The notes: generated by a model from the letters alone, not told the origin. Counted from the stretch's first letter, positions 18,620 to 27,333 are shown. The stretch: DNA of 64,000 nt from Telmatospirillum siberiense (GCF_002845745.1 NZ_PIUM01000006.1:124001-188000), one strand, 5' to 3'. Program-made: numbers and translations.

Positions 18620-19948
18620 ATGGACGGACAAAACGCCGGGCAAGGATCTTTGCTGCCAAGCAAGATCAGGCTGTATCTTCTGTGTTTTCTCATCGTGGTG
18701 ATCGCCGAGAGCATCGGCACCATCGGCTTCCAGGTCGGGCCGGGCAAGATCCTGCTGATGCCCCTGGTCTGGTCCGTGCTTCTCGGGGGGCTGTTCAGCG
18801 TCTTTTCCCGTTTCCTGCCGGCTCCGGTGGGGGCCGGTCCCGAGACCCAGTGGTATGGGGCCAGTCTCCTCCAGCCGGCCTTGTTCCTGCTGATCGCCAA
18901 GCTCGGCCTGCTGGTCGGGGGATCCCTGCCGTCGGTCGTGGCCTCCGGCTGGTCATTGATCTTCCAGGAGTTCGGGCATTTCTTCGGCACCATGGTCTTC
19001 GGCTTGCCGGTCGCGCTGCTTTTAGGAATCCGACGCGAGGCTATCGGCGCCACCTTCTCCGTGGGACGGGAGCCCAGCCTCGCCATCATCAGCGAGAAAT
19101 ATGGCCTCGACTCGGCGGAAGGCCGGGGCGTCCTGGCTGAATATCTCACCGGCACGGTCTTCGGCGCCGTCTTCATCGGGCTTCTGGCCGGTTTCATCGC
19201 CAGCCTCAATATTTTCGATCCCATCGCCCTGGCGATGGGCGCCGGCGTCGGTTCGGGCAGCATGATGGCCGCCGCCTCGGGCGCCATCGCCGCGCAACAG
19301 TCTCCGGAAGTCGCCAAGGAGGTTGCCGTTTTCGCCGGAGCGGCCAATCTCCTGACGACGACGGTCGGTACCTATTTCACGCTTTTCCTGTCGCTGCCCT
19401 TCACCATCTGGGCCTATGGCGTGCTGATGCCGGTCCTGGGCAGGATCGGCCTACGGGAACGGGCCACCACCGGCGGACTGGACGGCCAGGCCGTCGGTTC
19501 CAATCCGCATAAGGCCTTCAGCCTGACGGAGTGGGTGATCGCCTGGTTCGTCACGGCGGTCATCGCGCTGATCGGCAACAATATCGGTTTTCATACGGCG
19601 GTGGGCGACGCCTTGCCGGGCATGGCGATCATTTTCGCCACCACCATGGTTGGTTTCGCCATCTTCCGCCTGGGGCTCACCTTCGCGCCGATCGTCTGCT
19701 GGGTTTCGATCGTCGGCATGGTGCTGACCTATCCGGGCATGCCTTACGCCACTGAAATCTCAAGCTGGACCGGCAAGATCAGCCCGCTCGCCCTGATTAC
19801 GCCCATCCTTGCCTATGCGGGGCTTTCGGTCGCCAAGGATCTTCCGGCGTTCCGCCGTCTCGGCTGGCCGATCATCGTCACCTCGTTCCTGGCCAATGCC
19901 GGCACTTTCATCGGCGCGACGCTGATCGCCCAGTTTTTCCGGCATTGA
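18620..19948 (+). CDS. DUF3100 family membrane protein, probable transporter
   Basis: About 442 aa with around ten hydrophobic segments (for example LYLLCFLIVVIAESIGTIGF, PALFLLIAKLGLLVGG, WVIAWFVTAVIALIGNNIGF). It resembles DUF3100 proteins, which recur next to M20 amidohydrolase genes, as here. A small-solute uptake role is inferred from topology and context. I start at ATG 18620, close behind a GGGGG purine run; ATG 18599 is an alternative. The next gene starts 14 bp after its stop. Confidence 0.8.
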   Translation: MDGQNAGQGSLLPSKIRLYLLCFLIVVIAESIGTIGFQVGPGKILLMPLVWSVLLGGLFSVFSRFLPAPVGAGPETQWYGASLLQPALFLLIAKLGLLVGGSLPSVVASGWSLIFQEFGHFFGTMVFGLPVALLLGIRREAIGATFSVGREPSLAIISEKYGLDSAEGRGVLAEYLTGTVFGAVFIGLLAGFIASLNIFDPIALAMGAGVGSGSMMAAASGAIAAQQSPEVAKEVAVFAGAANLLTTTVGTYFTLFLSLPFTIWAYGVLMPVLGRIGLRERATTGGLDGQAVGSNPHKAFSLTEWVIAWFVTAVIALIGNNIGFHTAVGDALPGMAIIFATTMVGFAIFRLGLTFAPIVCWVSIVGMVLTYPGMPYATEISSWTGKISPLALITPILAYAGLSVAKDLPAFRRLGWPIIVTSFLANAGTFIGATLIAQFFRH

Positions 19949-19962
19949 GGCGAGGGGGGACG

Positions 19963-21120
19963 ATGACGGTTCTGGACGACGATATCCTGAAAATGATGAC
20001 CGGGTGGCGGCATGATCTGCATGCCCATCCCGAAACCGCCTTCACCGAAATCCGGACGGGGGATCTGGTCGCGGCGCAACTGGCGGCGGACGGTTACGCG
20101 GTCCATCGGGGCCTCGGTCAGACCGGCGTGGTCGGGACCTTGAGCACCGGCTCCGGTCCGGTGATCGGCCTCAGGGCCGACATGGACGCCCTGTTCATCG
20201 AGGAGAAGGGGGACTTGCCCTATGCCTCGCGGATCGCCGGAAAAATGCATGCCTGTGGGCATGACGGCCATACGGTCATGCTGCTGGGCGCCGCCCGGCA
20301 GCTTGCCCGGCGGCGGAATTTCCAGGGCACCATCCACGTCATTTTCCAGCCGGCCGAGGAGAACGAGGGGGGCGGGCGGCGGATGATCGAGGATGGCCTG
20401 TTCGATCTGTTCCCCTGTTCGGAGATTTTCGGCCTGCATAATTGGCCGGCCTTGCCCTTGGGGTCATTCGCCATCAACGGCTCGACCATGATGGCGGCGT
20501 TCGACACCTTCGAAATCACCGTGACGGGGCGCGGCTGCCATGGCGCCATGCCGGAAACCGGGATCGATCCGATCGTCGTCGCGGCGCAGATCGTCCTCGG
20601 CTTGCAAACCGTCGTCAGCCGCCGGGTCAGCCCTTTGGAAAAGGCCGTGCTCAGCGTTACGCAGATTCACGGTGGCGATACCTGGAACGTCATCCCCGAC
20701 AGCGTGGTTCTGCGTGGTACTGTCCGTTGCATGTCGCCCGAGGTGCAGCGCGACATCGAGGGGCTCCTGAGGGGGCTCAGCCAATCGATCGCCGCCGCCC
20801 ATGGCGCGGTGGCCGACGTCGTCTACGAACACCGCTATCCGGCGACGATCAATGCTTCGGCCTCGGCCGACAAGGCGGCCCGGGCCGCCGAGGAGGTGGT
20901 GGGACGGTCCTCGGTGACGACCGATTGTCCACCTTCGATGGCCTCGGAGGATTTCGGCTATATGCTGCAACGTCTTCCGGGGGCTTATATCTTCATGGGC
21001 GTGGGAGACGACGGCCACCGGGCGGCGCTGCACAACCCGATCTACGATTTCAACGATGGCGCCCTGGCCACCGGTGCCGCCTTCTGGGTTCGTCTGGTCG
21101 AACGGGTGTTGCCGGGCTAA
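19963..21120 (+). CDS. M20D family amidohydrolase
   Basis: 385 aa. It has the hippurate/N-acyl-amino-acid hydrolase motifs: WRHDLHAHPE near the start, GLRADMDAL, KMHACGHDGHTVMLLGAA (Cys/His metal ligands), FQPAEENEGGGR (catalytic Glu pair), the dimerisation lid GRGCHGAMPETGIDPI and SMASEDFGYM. It removes an acyl or similar amide group from an amino acid. The ATG at 19963 lies behind GAGGGGGGA; a TTG at 19945 is less likely. It sits between DUF3100 and L-serine dehydratase genes, so an N-substituted serine is an attractive but unproven substrate. Confidence 0.92.
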   Translation: MTVLDDDILKMMTGWRHDLHAHPETAFTEIRTGDLVAAQLAADGYAVHRGLGQTGVVGTLSTGSGPVIGLRADMDALFIEEKGDLPYASRIAGKMHACGHDGHTVMLLGAARQLARRRNFQGTIHVIFQPAEENEGGGRRMIEDGLFDLFPCSEIFGLHNWPALPLGSFAINGSTMMAAFDTFEITVTGRGCHGAMPETGIDPIVVAAQIVLGLQTVVSRRVSPLEKAVLSVTQIHGGDTWNVIPDSVVLRGTVRCMSPEVQRDIEGLLRGLSQSIAAAHGAVADVVYEHRYPATINASASADKAARAAEEVVGRSSVTTDCPPSMASEDFGYMLQRLPGAYIFMGVGDDGHRAALHNPIYDFNDGALATGAAFWVRLVERVLPG

Positions 21121-21158
21121 TGTTCAGGCCGTTCCATCGGCCCAATCACGGATAAGGC

Positions 21159-22532
21159 ATGATCAGCGTTTTTGAAATGTTCAAGGTGGGCCTCGGTCCT
21201 TCCTCGTCGCATACCGTCGGCCCGATGAAGGCCGCCGCGGCCTTCGCCGAGGGATTGGCAAGTCGCGGGGTGCTGGAAAGGGTCGCCGCCATCGAGACGA
21301 CGCTTTACGGATCCCTGGCTTTCACCGGGCGCGGGCATGCGGTGGACAAGGCCGTTATTCTGGGCCTCTCCGGCGAAAAGCCGGCGAGCGTCGAGCCCGA
21401 TCAGGCCGATGTCATCGTCGCCGAAGTCCGGCATTCGAAGGCGCTTCGATTAGCCGGGCGGCGATCGGTCGGTTTCGATCCCGAGCGCGACTTGCTGTTC
21501 GATACGCTCACCCCGCCGAAACGCCATCCCAACACGCTGCGCTTTCTGGCTCGCGATGCCGGGGGGAGCGTTCTGATGGAGGAGTCCTGGTGCTCGATCG
21601 GCGGAGGCTTCATCCTGCGCGAGGACGATCCGGACGGCGGCGCCGGGGCGCAGGCGCATGGCGATATCCATCCCTTCTCCTCGGCGGACGAATTGCTTGC
21701 CCGCGGGAAGGAGACCGGGCTCTCTATCGCCGCCCTGATGCGCGCCAACGAGGCGGCGGCACGGCCCCCGGCCGAGGTGGAAGGGCATGTCGAGCGCGTT
21801 CTGGAGGTCATGTTCGACTGTATCGAACGCGGCTTGTCCATGGATGGCCCGCTGCCCGGCGGACTCAAGGTTCAACGGCGGGCCAAGGCGATCTACGGCC
21901 GGCTGCGTTCCGGCGGCACGGCGAACGATCCGGCGGCGCACGAAATCATGGATCTGGTCAGCGTCTATGCCATGGCGGTCAACGAGGAAAACGCGGCCGG
22001 CGGCCGGGTCGTCACCGCGCCGACCAACGGCGCGGCGGGGGTGATCCCGGCGGTGTTGCGTTATTATCGCGACCACCGCCGCGAGGCGACGGCCGAAGGA
22101 TTGCGTCTTTTTCTGTTTACCGCCGCCGCCATCGGCGGGCTGTTCAAGATGAACGCCTCGATTTCCGGCGCCGAGGTGGGCTGTCAGGGCGAGGTCGGCG
22201 TCGCCTGCGCGATGGCCGCGGCCGGTCTCGCCGCGGCGTTGGGGGGCAGCAACGAACAGATCGAGAATGCCGCCGAAATCGGCATGGAGCACAATCTCGG
22301 CCTGACCTGCGATCCGGTGGGGGGGCTTGTGCAGATCCCCTGCATCGAGCGGAACGCCTTCGGCGCCCTCAAGGCGATCGCTGCCGCCTCCCTGGCGTTG
22401 CATGGCGACGGCAGCCACCGGGTTTCGTTGGACAATGTCATCACCACCATGCGCCAGACCGGCGCCGACATGCAATCCAAGTACAAGGAGACGTCGCTGG
22501 GGGGATTGGCGGTGAATTTCGTCGACTGCTGA
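21159..22532 (+). CDS. sdaA: L-serine ammonia-lyase, iron-sulfur type
   Basis: 457 aa, the normal single-chain length. N-terminal beta domain: [23 protein letters not shown]. The C-terminal alpha domain has the Cys residues that bind the [4Fe-4S] cluster: [16 protein letters not shown], then [13 protein letters not shown]. Also [18 protein letters not shown]. It deaminates L-serine to pyruvate. It starts 38 bp after the M20 gene, and the hairpin at 22590 ends the operon. Confidence 0.95.
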   Translation: MISVFEMFKVGLGPSSSHTVGPMKAAAAFAEGLASRGVLERVAAIETTLYGSLAFTGRGHAVDKAVILGLSGEKPASVEPDQADVIVAEVRHSKALRLAGRRSVGFDPERDLLFDTLTPPKRHPNTLRFLARDAGGSVLMEESWCSIGGGFILREDDPDGGAGAQAHGDIHPFSSADELLARGKETGLSIAALMRANEAAARPPAEVEGHVERVLEVMFDCIERGLSMDGPLPGGLKVQRRAKAIYGRLRSGGTANDPAAHEIMDLVSVYAMAVNEENAAGGRVVTAPTNGAAGVIPAVLRYYRDHRREATAEGLRLFLFTAAAIGGLFKMNASISGAEVGCQGEVGVACAMAAAGLAAALGGSNEQIENAAEIGMEHNLGLTCDPVGGLVQIPCIERNAFGALKAIAAASLALHGDGSHRVSLDNVITTMRQTGADMQSKYKETSLGGLAVNFVDC

Positions 22533-22589
22533 GGTCGGCTCGATGTTTTACTGAACGGCCGTTTTTTGTACCGATCCTGATGGATTTTT

Positions 22590-22633
22590 GCTAAGGCTTT
22601 GGGGCGAAACAATCGCTCCAAAGCCTTAGCTTT
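22590..22633 (+). terminator. 18-bp stem, 5-nt loop hairpin after sdaA
   Basis: Arms 22590-22607 and 22613-22630 pair over 18 positions with one G-T; the left arm starts GCTAAGGCTTTGG and the right ends CCAAAGCCTTAGC. The loop is AACAA, followed by TTTC. The loop is closed by GCGA/TCGC as at 17489 and 16. A shorter AACGGCCGTT followed by T's at about 22554-22568 is an additional terminator-like element. Confidence 0.8.
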
Positions 22634-22673
22634 CATATGACGCCTCCGCTCCGCTCAAGCGCCGCTCGGGCTT
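22634..22673 (+). repeat. REP-like element, copy B
   Basis: CATATGACGCCT, CGCTCCGCT and GCGCCGCTCGGGCTT in order, as in copies at 47-95 and 43841-43893. It directly follows the hairpin, as in copy A. Confidence 0.7.
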
Positions 22674-22733
22674 AAGCGTCCGTCCGGGAAGCCTCCCTGC
22701 TATTCTCCAGGACTTCAGCATGAAGGTCGCGGC

Positions 22734-23960
22734 ATGCGCAACATCGGCATCGGGAAGGCTTCGGTTTTGGTCAGGAATTTTCGGATTGCGGATCGGCTTC
22801 CCACGACAAATGTTCGCTGGGTGCCAAATGTTCGCTGGGTGCCAAATGTTCGCTGGGTGCCAAATGTTCGCTGGGTGCCAAATGTTCGCTGGGTGCCAAA
22901 TGTTCGCTGGGTGATTGTCTCGCTGCTGTTCGCCTTTGCGCAATTTCGCATGATCCTGTTGATCCTGGGGGCGGCATACAGGAATTCCATCGATGCGGCC
23001 CTGGGCGTGGTGCAGGGCCAACCTCATTGGCGGGTTTTTCAAAGTCGCGTCCTCAGCCCCTGGATCATCAAGGGGCTTTCCATCCTGACCGGTGGATTCC
23101 CCCTGGCGCACATCTTTTTCGTCATTGCCATGACCGCCCTGGCGGGTTGGTTGATGCTGAGCCTGACCGACCGGTGTTTCGGGCGCCGGGCGGCCTGGGG
23201 GGCCTTTTTCCTGTTCCATCTGCTGTTTTGTTTGTTGCTGGCCCCTCCGTGGCTTTATGCGTGGGATCATGCCAGCATCATTCTATTCACGCTGTTCACC
23301 TATTTTGTTCTGACCGGGAAAGACTGGCGCTGGTTCGCCGTGTTGTTCTCGGTGGCGATATTCAATAGGGAGAGCGGTCTTTACATCGCGCTGTGGATGA
23401 TTGCCGATCCTTTGGTCAAGGCGGTGCTGGATCGCGCCCGCCCGCAATGGGCGATGCTCGTCGCGGGGCTTGTTTGCTTCGGCAGTGGGCTTGTCTTGTT
23501 GAACATGCTGCGCGACTTGCTTCTTGTGAAAGAGGTCGGTCCCGCGCTGTTCAATATGCCGGAGATGGCAGGGCGGAATTTTCAAAACAATTTTGTGATG
23601 AATGTTAATTTTATTAAGAATTTTTTCGAAAATATCAATTTTTATTTCAATATGCTTATTCCATGCCTTATGATTTGCATTCTATGTCTATCGTTTATTT
23701 TGTCTGTGCGAGATTTCCGTCGGTATTTTTCATTGGCTCTTGTCCAGGTCGCCTCGGTCGTCTCGATCCTTGTGTTCGGCGTCATCTCCGAAACGCGCGT
23801 GCTGCTTGAATCGATACCGTTCCTGGCCATGGGGATTTGGGTTCTTTTTCCGGAAGCGGAGAAGGGAACCTCACGGACCAATCGCCGCCGGCCTTTTCCG
23901 TTGGTCAAATCAGCCGGTTTTACCGATTCCGCCGATTCGATGGATCGTACCGTTTCCTGA
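22734..23960 (+). CDS. Polytopic membrane protein of unknown function with N-terminal NVRWVP repeats
   Basis: 408 aa if started at 22734. Residues 26-61 are six tandem copies of NVRWVP (the last NVRWVI), followed by eight to ten hydrophobic segments such as ILLILGAAYRNS, LAHIFFVIAMTALAGWLML and GAFFLFHLLFCLLLAPPWLY. WDHASIILF and FNRESGLYIALW, each with a charged residue at a membrane edge, recall polytopic glycosyltransferases, but I do not assign a family. Bases 23580-23700 are AT-rich relative to neighbours, a sign of different ancestry. The true start is uncertain, as the repeats could be upstream of a later start near 22950. It stands alone between sdaA and the flavodoxin pair. Confidence 0.7.
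   Translation: MRNIGIGKASVLVRNFRIADRLPTTNVRWVPNVRWVPNVRWVPNVRWVPNVRWVPNVRWVIVSLLFAFAQFRMILLILGAAYRNSIDAALGVVQGQPHWRVFQSRVLSPWIIKGLSILTGGFPLAHIFFVIAMTALAGWLMLSLTDRCFGRRAAWGAFFLFHLLFCLLLAPPWLYAWDHASIILFTLFTYFVLTGKDWRWFAVLFSVAIFNRESGLYIALWMIADPLVKAVLDRARPQWAMLVAGLVCFGSGLVLLNMLRDLLLVKEVGPALFNMPEMAGRNFQNNFVMNVNFIKNFFENINFYFNMLIPCLMICILCLSFILSVRDFRRYFSLALVQVASVVSILVFGVISETRVLLESIPFLAMGIWVLFPEAEKGTSRTNRRRPFPLVKSAGFTDSADSMDRTVS
22809..22916 (+). repeat. Six tandem 18-bp repeats
   Basis: Six copies of an 18-bp unit (AATGTTCGCTGGGTGCCA), identical except for the last codon of the final copy. The unit length keeps the reading frame, so copy-number change would add or remove six residues without a frameshift. 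There are no spacers. Confidence 0.97.
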
Positions 23961-23996
23961 AGGGCACTCGCGGGAGGGACCTCGCCGCCCGGCATC

Positions 23997-24341
23997 TCAT
24001 CCCGCCGCCATGCGCATTCGGGGTCCGGCTTCGATCATGGAAAGGTAGCGCTCGCATTGGCGTTCCTTGTCATAGCTGAGCAGGGTTCCCAGCATGAAGT
24101 CCTCTTCCGGCGACATCTGATTGAGCGGCTTTCCGGCGATATGGCGGGCCGTCCGCACCAGGGCGGCCTTGCCGAAGAAGACATTGCATTTGGTCGTGTT
24201 GATGTCCTGGACGAAATAATCCACGCCTTCGACTTCCAGTCTGTTCCTGATCCTTGGAAGGTCGGTCCTGCCGGCGGTCAGCAGGAAGAGATGGCGGACG
24301 CCCTTGTTCAGTTCGTAGATGCTGTTGACCAGGATCTGCAT
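23997..24341 (-). CDS. DUF2023 family protein
   Basis: 114 aa from ATG 24341 (MQILVNSIYELNKG). It shows the DUF2023 pattern: VRHLFLLTAG, NVFFGKAALV, then KPLNQMSPEEDFMLGTLL and YDKERQCERYL. The family has no known biochemical function and often neighbours flavodoxin genes. An in-frame ATG at 24374 would overlap the flavodoxin gene by 22 nt. It is co-directional with flavodoxin, 11 bp apart, so the two are probably co-transcribed. Confidence 0.82.
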   Translation of the reverse strand: MQILVNSIYELNKGVRHLFLLTAGRTDLPRIRNRLEVEGVDYFVQDINTTKCNVFFGKAALVRTARHIAGKPLNQMSPEEDFMLGTLLSYDKERQCERYLSMIEAGPRMRMAAG

Positions 24342-24352
24342 CCTGGAACCGG

Positions 24353-24838
24353 TCAGATGATTTGCTGAATCCATGATTCGATGCGTGCCTCGGTTTTGTT
24401 CGCTTGGTTGTCCAGGTCGAGAGCCAGTCCGACGAATTTGCCGTTCCGCAGAGCCTCCGATTTGTTGAATTGGTAGCCGATGGCCTCCGTCGGTCCGGTG
24501 ACGTCGGCACCATGTGCCGTCACCGCGTCGTAGAGAATGCCCATGGCGTCGACGAAGGAATCCGGATAGTTCAATTGATCGCCGGTTCCGAACAGGGCGA
24601 CCCTCTTGGCCGTCATGTCGACGGCGGAAAGCAGAGGAAGAGCCTTCGTCCAATCGTCCGGCAGTTCGCCGAGGCAGTAGGTGGGCGAACCCAGGATCAG
24701 AAATTCGCTGCTTTCGAAATCCTCGCGGCTGGCGTCGGTGATATGGCGGAGCGAAGCCTTCGGCAACTTCCTGGCGATTGTCTTCGCCACCGTTCGGGTG
24801 GTGCCTGTGTCGGTACCGTAAATCACGCTGATCTTCAT
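24353..24838 (-). CDS. Flavodoxin
   Basis: 161 aa. The FMN phosphate loop is YGTDTGTTRTVAK, followed by GSPTYCLGELPDDW and ALFGTGDQLNYPDSFVDAMG, typical of long-chain flavodoxins (NifF/FldA type). It is an FMN electron carrier replacing ferredoxin, often in iron limitation. The start is ATG 24838 (MKISVIYG). A Fur-box-like sequence lies about 100 bp upstream. No nif genes are in the window. Confidence 0.93.
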   Translation of the reverse strand: MKISVIYGTDTGTTRTVAKTIARKLPKASLRHITDASREDFESSEFLILGSPTYCLGELPDDWTKALPLLSAVDMTAKRVALFGTGDQLNYPDSFVDAMGILYDAVTAHGADVTGPTEAIGYQFNKSEALRNGKFVGLALDLDNQANKTEARIESWIQQII

Positions 24839-24938
24839 CGCCGGACTCTCTCGCAAGACGAATAAGGGCGCCGGTAACGGAACGGCGCGGAAAAGCCGCC
24901 CGATCTCAGCCGCCCGGTCCCACCGAGCATATCGATGT

Positions 24939-24953
24939 TGCGAATTATTATCA
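24939..24953 (-). promoter_or_regulatory. Fur-box-like site upstream of flavodoxin
   Basis: On the minus strand it reads TGATAATAATTCGCA. Against the 7-1-7 Fur consensus the left half matches fully and the right half partly. It lies about 100 bp before the flavodoxin start, in an AT-rich patch. It fits induction of flavodoxin when iron is scarce. Confidence 0.4.
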
Positions 24954-25065
24954 ATACCGATGGAGCCGAGGATCGGCTTTGAAAAAGGGGATGGTTTGGG
25001 AGTAAACCATTAGGCCCAAGGGGGGCACCCCCTCGTTTTCTTAATGCGTCTTCCCAGGGAAACCG

Positions 25066-25941
25066 ATGCCTTCCGATCGCCGTTTGCAAGCCGACGGCTT
25101 GCTTGTCCTTGTCACCATACTGGCCGCCGCGGGATGGTTTTTCTCGCTTTACGCCCTGCAGAGTCTGCCCACCATGTTCTTCATGGGGGCGCGTTTCCTG
25201 CTGGGGGGACTCATCCTGGCTTGCTTCGGATTCCGTCCGCTGCTTTCGCTCGGACGGCGCGACCTTCGACGGTCGGTACTGACCGGGATCGCCATGTGTG
25301 CGTCCATGATGTTCTGGGTGGCGGGGTTGCTGGTTTCCGACAATCTGGGGGTCGGCGCCTTCATCTGCGCCTTGGGCAATATCGTGGCGCCCCTGTTCGG
25401 TCGGGTGCTGTTTCGCATTCCGGTCAGCCGCGCGACCTGGTTGGCCGTCGGGGTGGCCACCGCCGGATTGGCCTGCCTGTCGCTGAAGGACGGCATCGGC
25501 TTTTCCCTGGCGGATCTCTATTTCCTGGGGACGGCGGTGACCAACTCCCTCTATCTCAACTTGAACAACCGCTACGCTTCCCGCATTCCGGTGATGCCTT
25601 TGGCCGCCATCCAATTGATGGTGGTGGGACTGTTGAGCCTGGCCACGTCGGCGGCGCGCGAAAGCTGGCCCACGACGGTGGGGATGGAGGCCGTCGGCTG
25701 GTTCCTGGCCAGCGTGCTGATCAGCACGTCCTTGCGATTCTTCCTGCTGGTTCGCGGCCAGAAAACCGCGCCGATCAGCCATACCGCGCTGATCATGAAC
25801 CTGGAGCCCGTATGGACGGCCCTGCTTGCCCTCATCTGTCTGGGCACCGCGATCGGCGGTATTCAATTGGCCGGCTGTGGGCTTATTTTCCTGGCGTTGG
25901 TGTTGCACCATCTGCCGTGGCGAGGGATGAGGGCCTTCTGA
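25066..25941 (+). CDS. EamA/DMT family transporter
   Basis: 291 aa with ten hydrophobic segments in two repeated five-helix halves, as in the drug/metabolite transporter family (YALQSLPTMFFMGARFLLGG and SHTALIMNLEPVWTALLALI are the corresponding motifs). Probably a metabolite exporter or uptake protein of the inner membrane; the substrate is unknown. It is monocistronic: the next gene on this strand begins 229 bp later. It is divergent from flavodoxin. Confidence 0.88.
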   Translation: MPSDRRLQADGLLVLVTILAAAGWFFSLYALQSLPTMFFMGARFLLGGLILACFGFRPLLSLGRRDLRRSVLTGIAMCASMMFWVAGLLVSDNLGVGAFICALGNIVAPLFGRVLFRIPVSRATWLAVGVATAGLACLSLKDGIGFSLADLYFLGTAVTNSLYLNLNNRYASRIPVMPLAAIQLMVVGLLSLATSAARESWPTTVGMEAVGWFLASVLISTSLRFFLLVRGQKTAPISHTALIMNLEPVWTALLALICLGTAIGGIQLAGCGLIFLALVLHHLPWRGMRAF

Positions 25942-26170
25942 GCGGTTCCTCCTCCCGCCGCCTTGAGGTGGAGATCCGGGACTTCACCGATACCATGGGC
26001 ATTCCCGACGGGCTCGACCGTTTGAGCGTGTCGTCAATCAAAAGCGTAAGCTTTTCACTGCGATTGACGCGGCAGGAGGCGCCGCGCATTCTTGGCCGGT
26101 TCCGGAGGGACGGATGTCCCGCGACAGGATCGACTTGCCAAGACGCTTAACCGCCCAAAAGGAGTGCGTC
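25942..26170. other. Intergenic region with AAAAGC/GCTTTT hairpin
   Basis: 229 bp between the transporter and molbindin genes. AAAAGC (26040-26045), loop GTAA, GCTTTT (26050-26055) lies within a wider GTCAAT...ATTGAC inverted pair. It may terminate the transporter gene. An open frame crosses the region but looks like a shadow. Confidence 0.35.
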
Positions 26171-26377
26171 ATGAAGCTCAGCGCCCGCAATGCCCTGAAG
26201 GGGAAGGTCGAAAGCCTTCATCGGGGGACCGTCACCACCACTCTCAAGGTGGCCACCGGCGGTGGTGATCTCATCACCTCGTCGATCACCAATGAAGCCG
26301 CAGATGAGCTTGCGCTCAAGGTCGGCGACCAAGTGACCGCGATCATCAAGTCGTCCGACGTCATCATCGGCAAGTGA
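26171..26377 (+). CDS. mop: Molbindin (Mop domain molybdate-binding protein)
   Basis: 68 aa, the size of a single Mop domain: SARNALKGKVESLHRG, then TNEAADELALKVGDQ and AIIKSSDVIIG. Molbindins form hexamers that bind molybdate in the cytoplasm for storage or buffering. ATG 26171 sits behind AAAAGGAG. It lies beside the ModE gene, which has two copies of the same domain. Confidence 0.93.
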   Translation: MKLSARNALKGKVESLHRGTVTTTLKVATGGGDLITSSITNEAADELALKVGDQVTAIIKSSDVIIGK

Positions 26378-26480
26378 CTTTCGTCCCAGGTCCTTATCGT
26401 CGTGATAAAGCCCCGGCCATGGACCGGGGCTCTTCGGATACGCGCGGTTTTCGATTGACCTTCGCAGGCTTCGATGCTCA

Positions 26481-26490
26481 CGCTATATAA
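26481..26490 (+). promoter_or_regulatory. ModE half-site-like sequence
   Basis: CGCTATATAA, close to the ModE half-site (CGYTATATA), lies 27-36 bp before the ModE gene start. No clear inverted partner is seen, so only a half site is proposed. It would fit autoregulation. Confidence 0.35.
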
Positions 26491-26516
26491 GAGACTTACA
26501 CAACGTGGGCGAGGCG

Positions 26517-27311
26517 ATGGTCGACGGAAAAATCGAGGCTCTGCTGGCTTTGCGGGGCAAGGGGCAAGGTCCTATCGGGCGGGACAGGATCGCCATGCTG
26601 GAGGCCGTCGCCACCCATGGCAGCATCACCCAGGCGGCCAGGGCGCTGGGATTCAGCTACAAGGCGGTGTGGGACGGCATCAACGCCATCAACAATCTGC
26701 TGCCGCGTCCGGCGCTGATCGCCCAGGCCGGCGGTCGTGGCGGCGGCGGAGCCGAACTCACCGAGGATGGACGTCGGTTGATCGCGGCCTTCCGGCGACT
26801 CGAGGAAAAGCTTTCCCGCATATCGCAGGCCATCGCCGAGGATGGGTTGGATGAGCACACCGATCTTCTGTTCTGGAGCGTCGCCATGAAAACCAGTGCC
26901 CGCAACGCCTTTCGCTGCCAAGTGACCGACATCCGCTGGGCACCGGTCAATGTCGAGGTGACGTTGAAGGTTTCCGACGAGAACACCATCGTCGCCGTGG
27001 TCACCAAGGACGGGGCTCAGGAATTGGGCCTGGCGCCGGGCCGCGAGGCGGTGGCCCTGGTCAAGTCATCCTTCGTCATGCTGGCGCGCGGCGATGTGTT
27101 GCCTCGCGTTTCGGCACGCAATCTGATCTGGGGAACGGTGATCGAACGCATCGACGGCGGCGTCAACAGCGAGATCATTCTCGATATCGGCAACGGCAAG
27201 ACCTTGACCGCCGTCATCACCAAGGACAGCGCCGAGGAGTTGCCGCTGACGGTGGGCGACCGCGCCTGCGCCCTGTTCAAGGCATCCCACGTCATCCTGG
27301 CGGTGGACTGA
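26517..27311 (+). CDS. modE: ModE-type molybdate-responsive regulator
   Basis: 264 aa. The N-terminal winged HTH is of the ModE type (MLEAVATHGSITQAARALGF, then SYKAVWDGINAINNLLP). Two Mop domains follow, at about 130-195 (SARNAFRCQVTDIRWAP) and 200-264 (SARNLIWGTVIERIDGG). With molybdate bound, ModE represses molybdate uptake genes and can activate Mo enzymes. I use ATG 26517; GTG 26505 is possible. The Mo hydroxylase operon starts nearby at 31362 and is a plausible target. Confidence 0.93.
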   Translation: MVDGKIEALLALRGKGQGPIGRDRIAMLEAVATHGSITQAARALGFSYKAVWDGINAINNLLPRPALIAQAGGRGGGGAELTEDGRRLIAAFRRLEEKLSRISQAIAEDGLDEHTDLLFWSVAMKTSARNAFRCQVTDIRWAPVNVEVTLKVSDENTIVAVVTKDGAQELGLAPGREAVALVKSSFVMLARGDVLPRVSARNLIWGTVIERIDGGVNSEIILDIGNGKTLTAVITKDSAEELPLTVGDRACALFKASHVILAVD

Positions 27312-27333
27312 CTGAAGAGGGGAGCCAAGGGCG

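Noticed and set aside
22809-22916. 18-bp repeats considered as CRISPR or iterons
   Set aside because: There are no spacers, no Cas genes and no replication gene; the repeat keeps the reading frame of the membrane protein.
25044-26150. Plus-strand frame of 368 codons
   Set aside because: Overlaps the EamA gene in another frame; the EamA frame has ten clean helices and the other has none.
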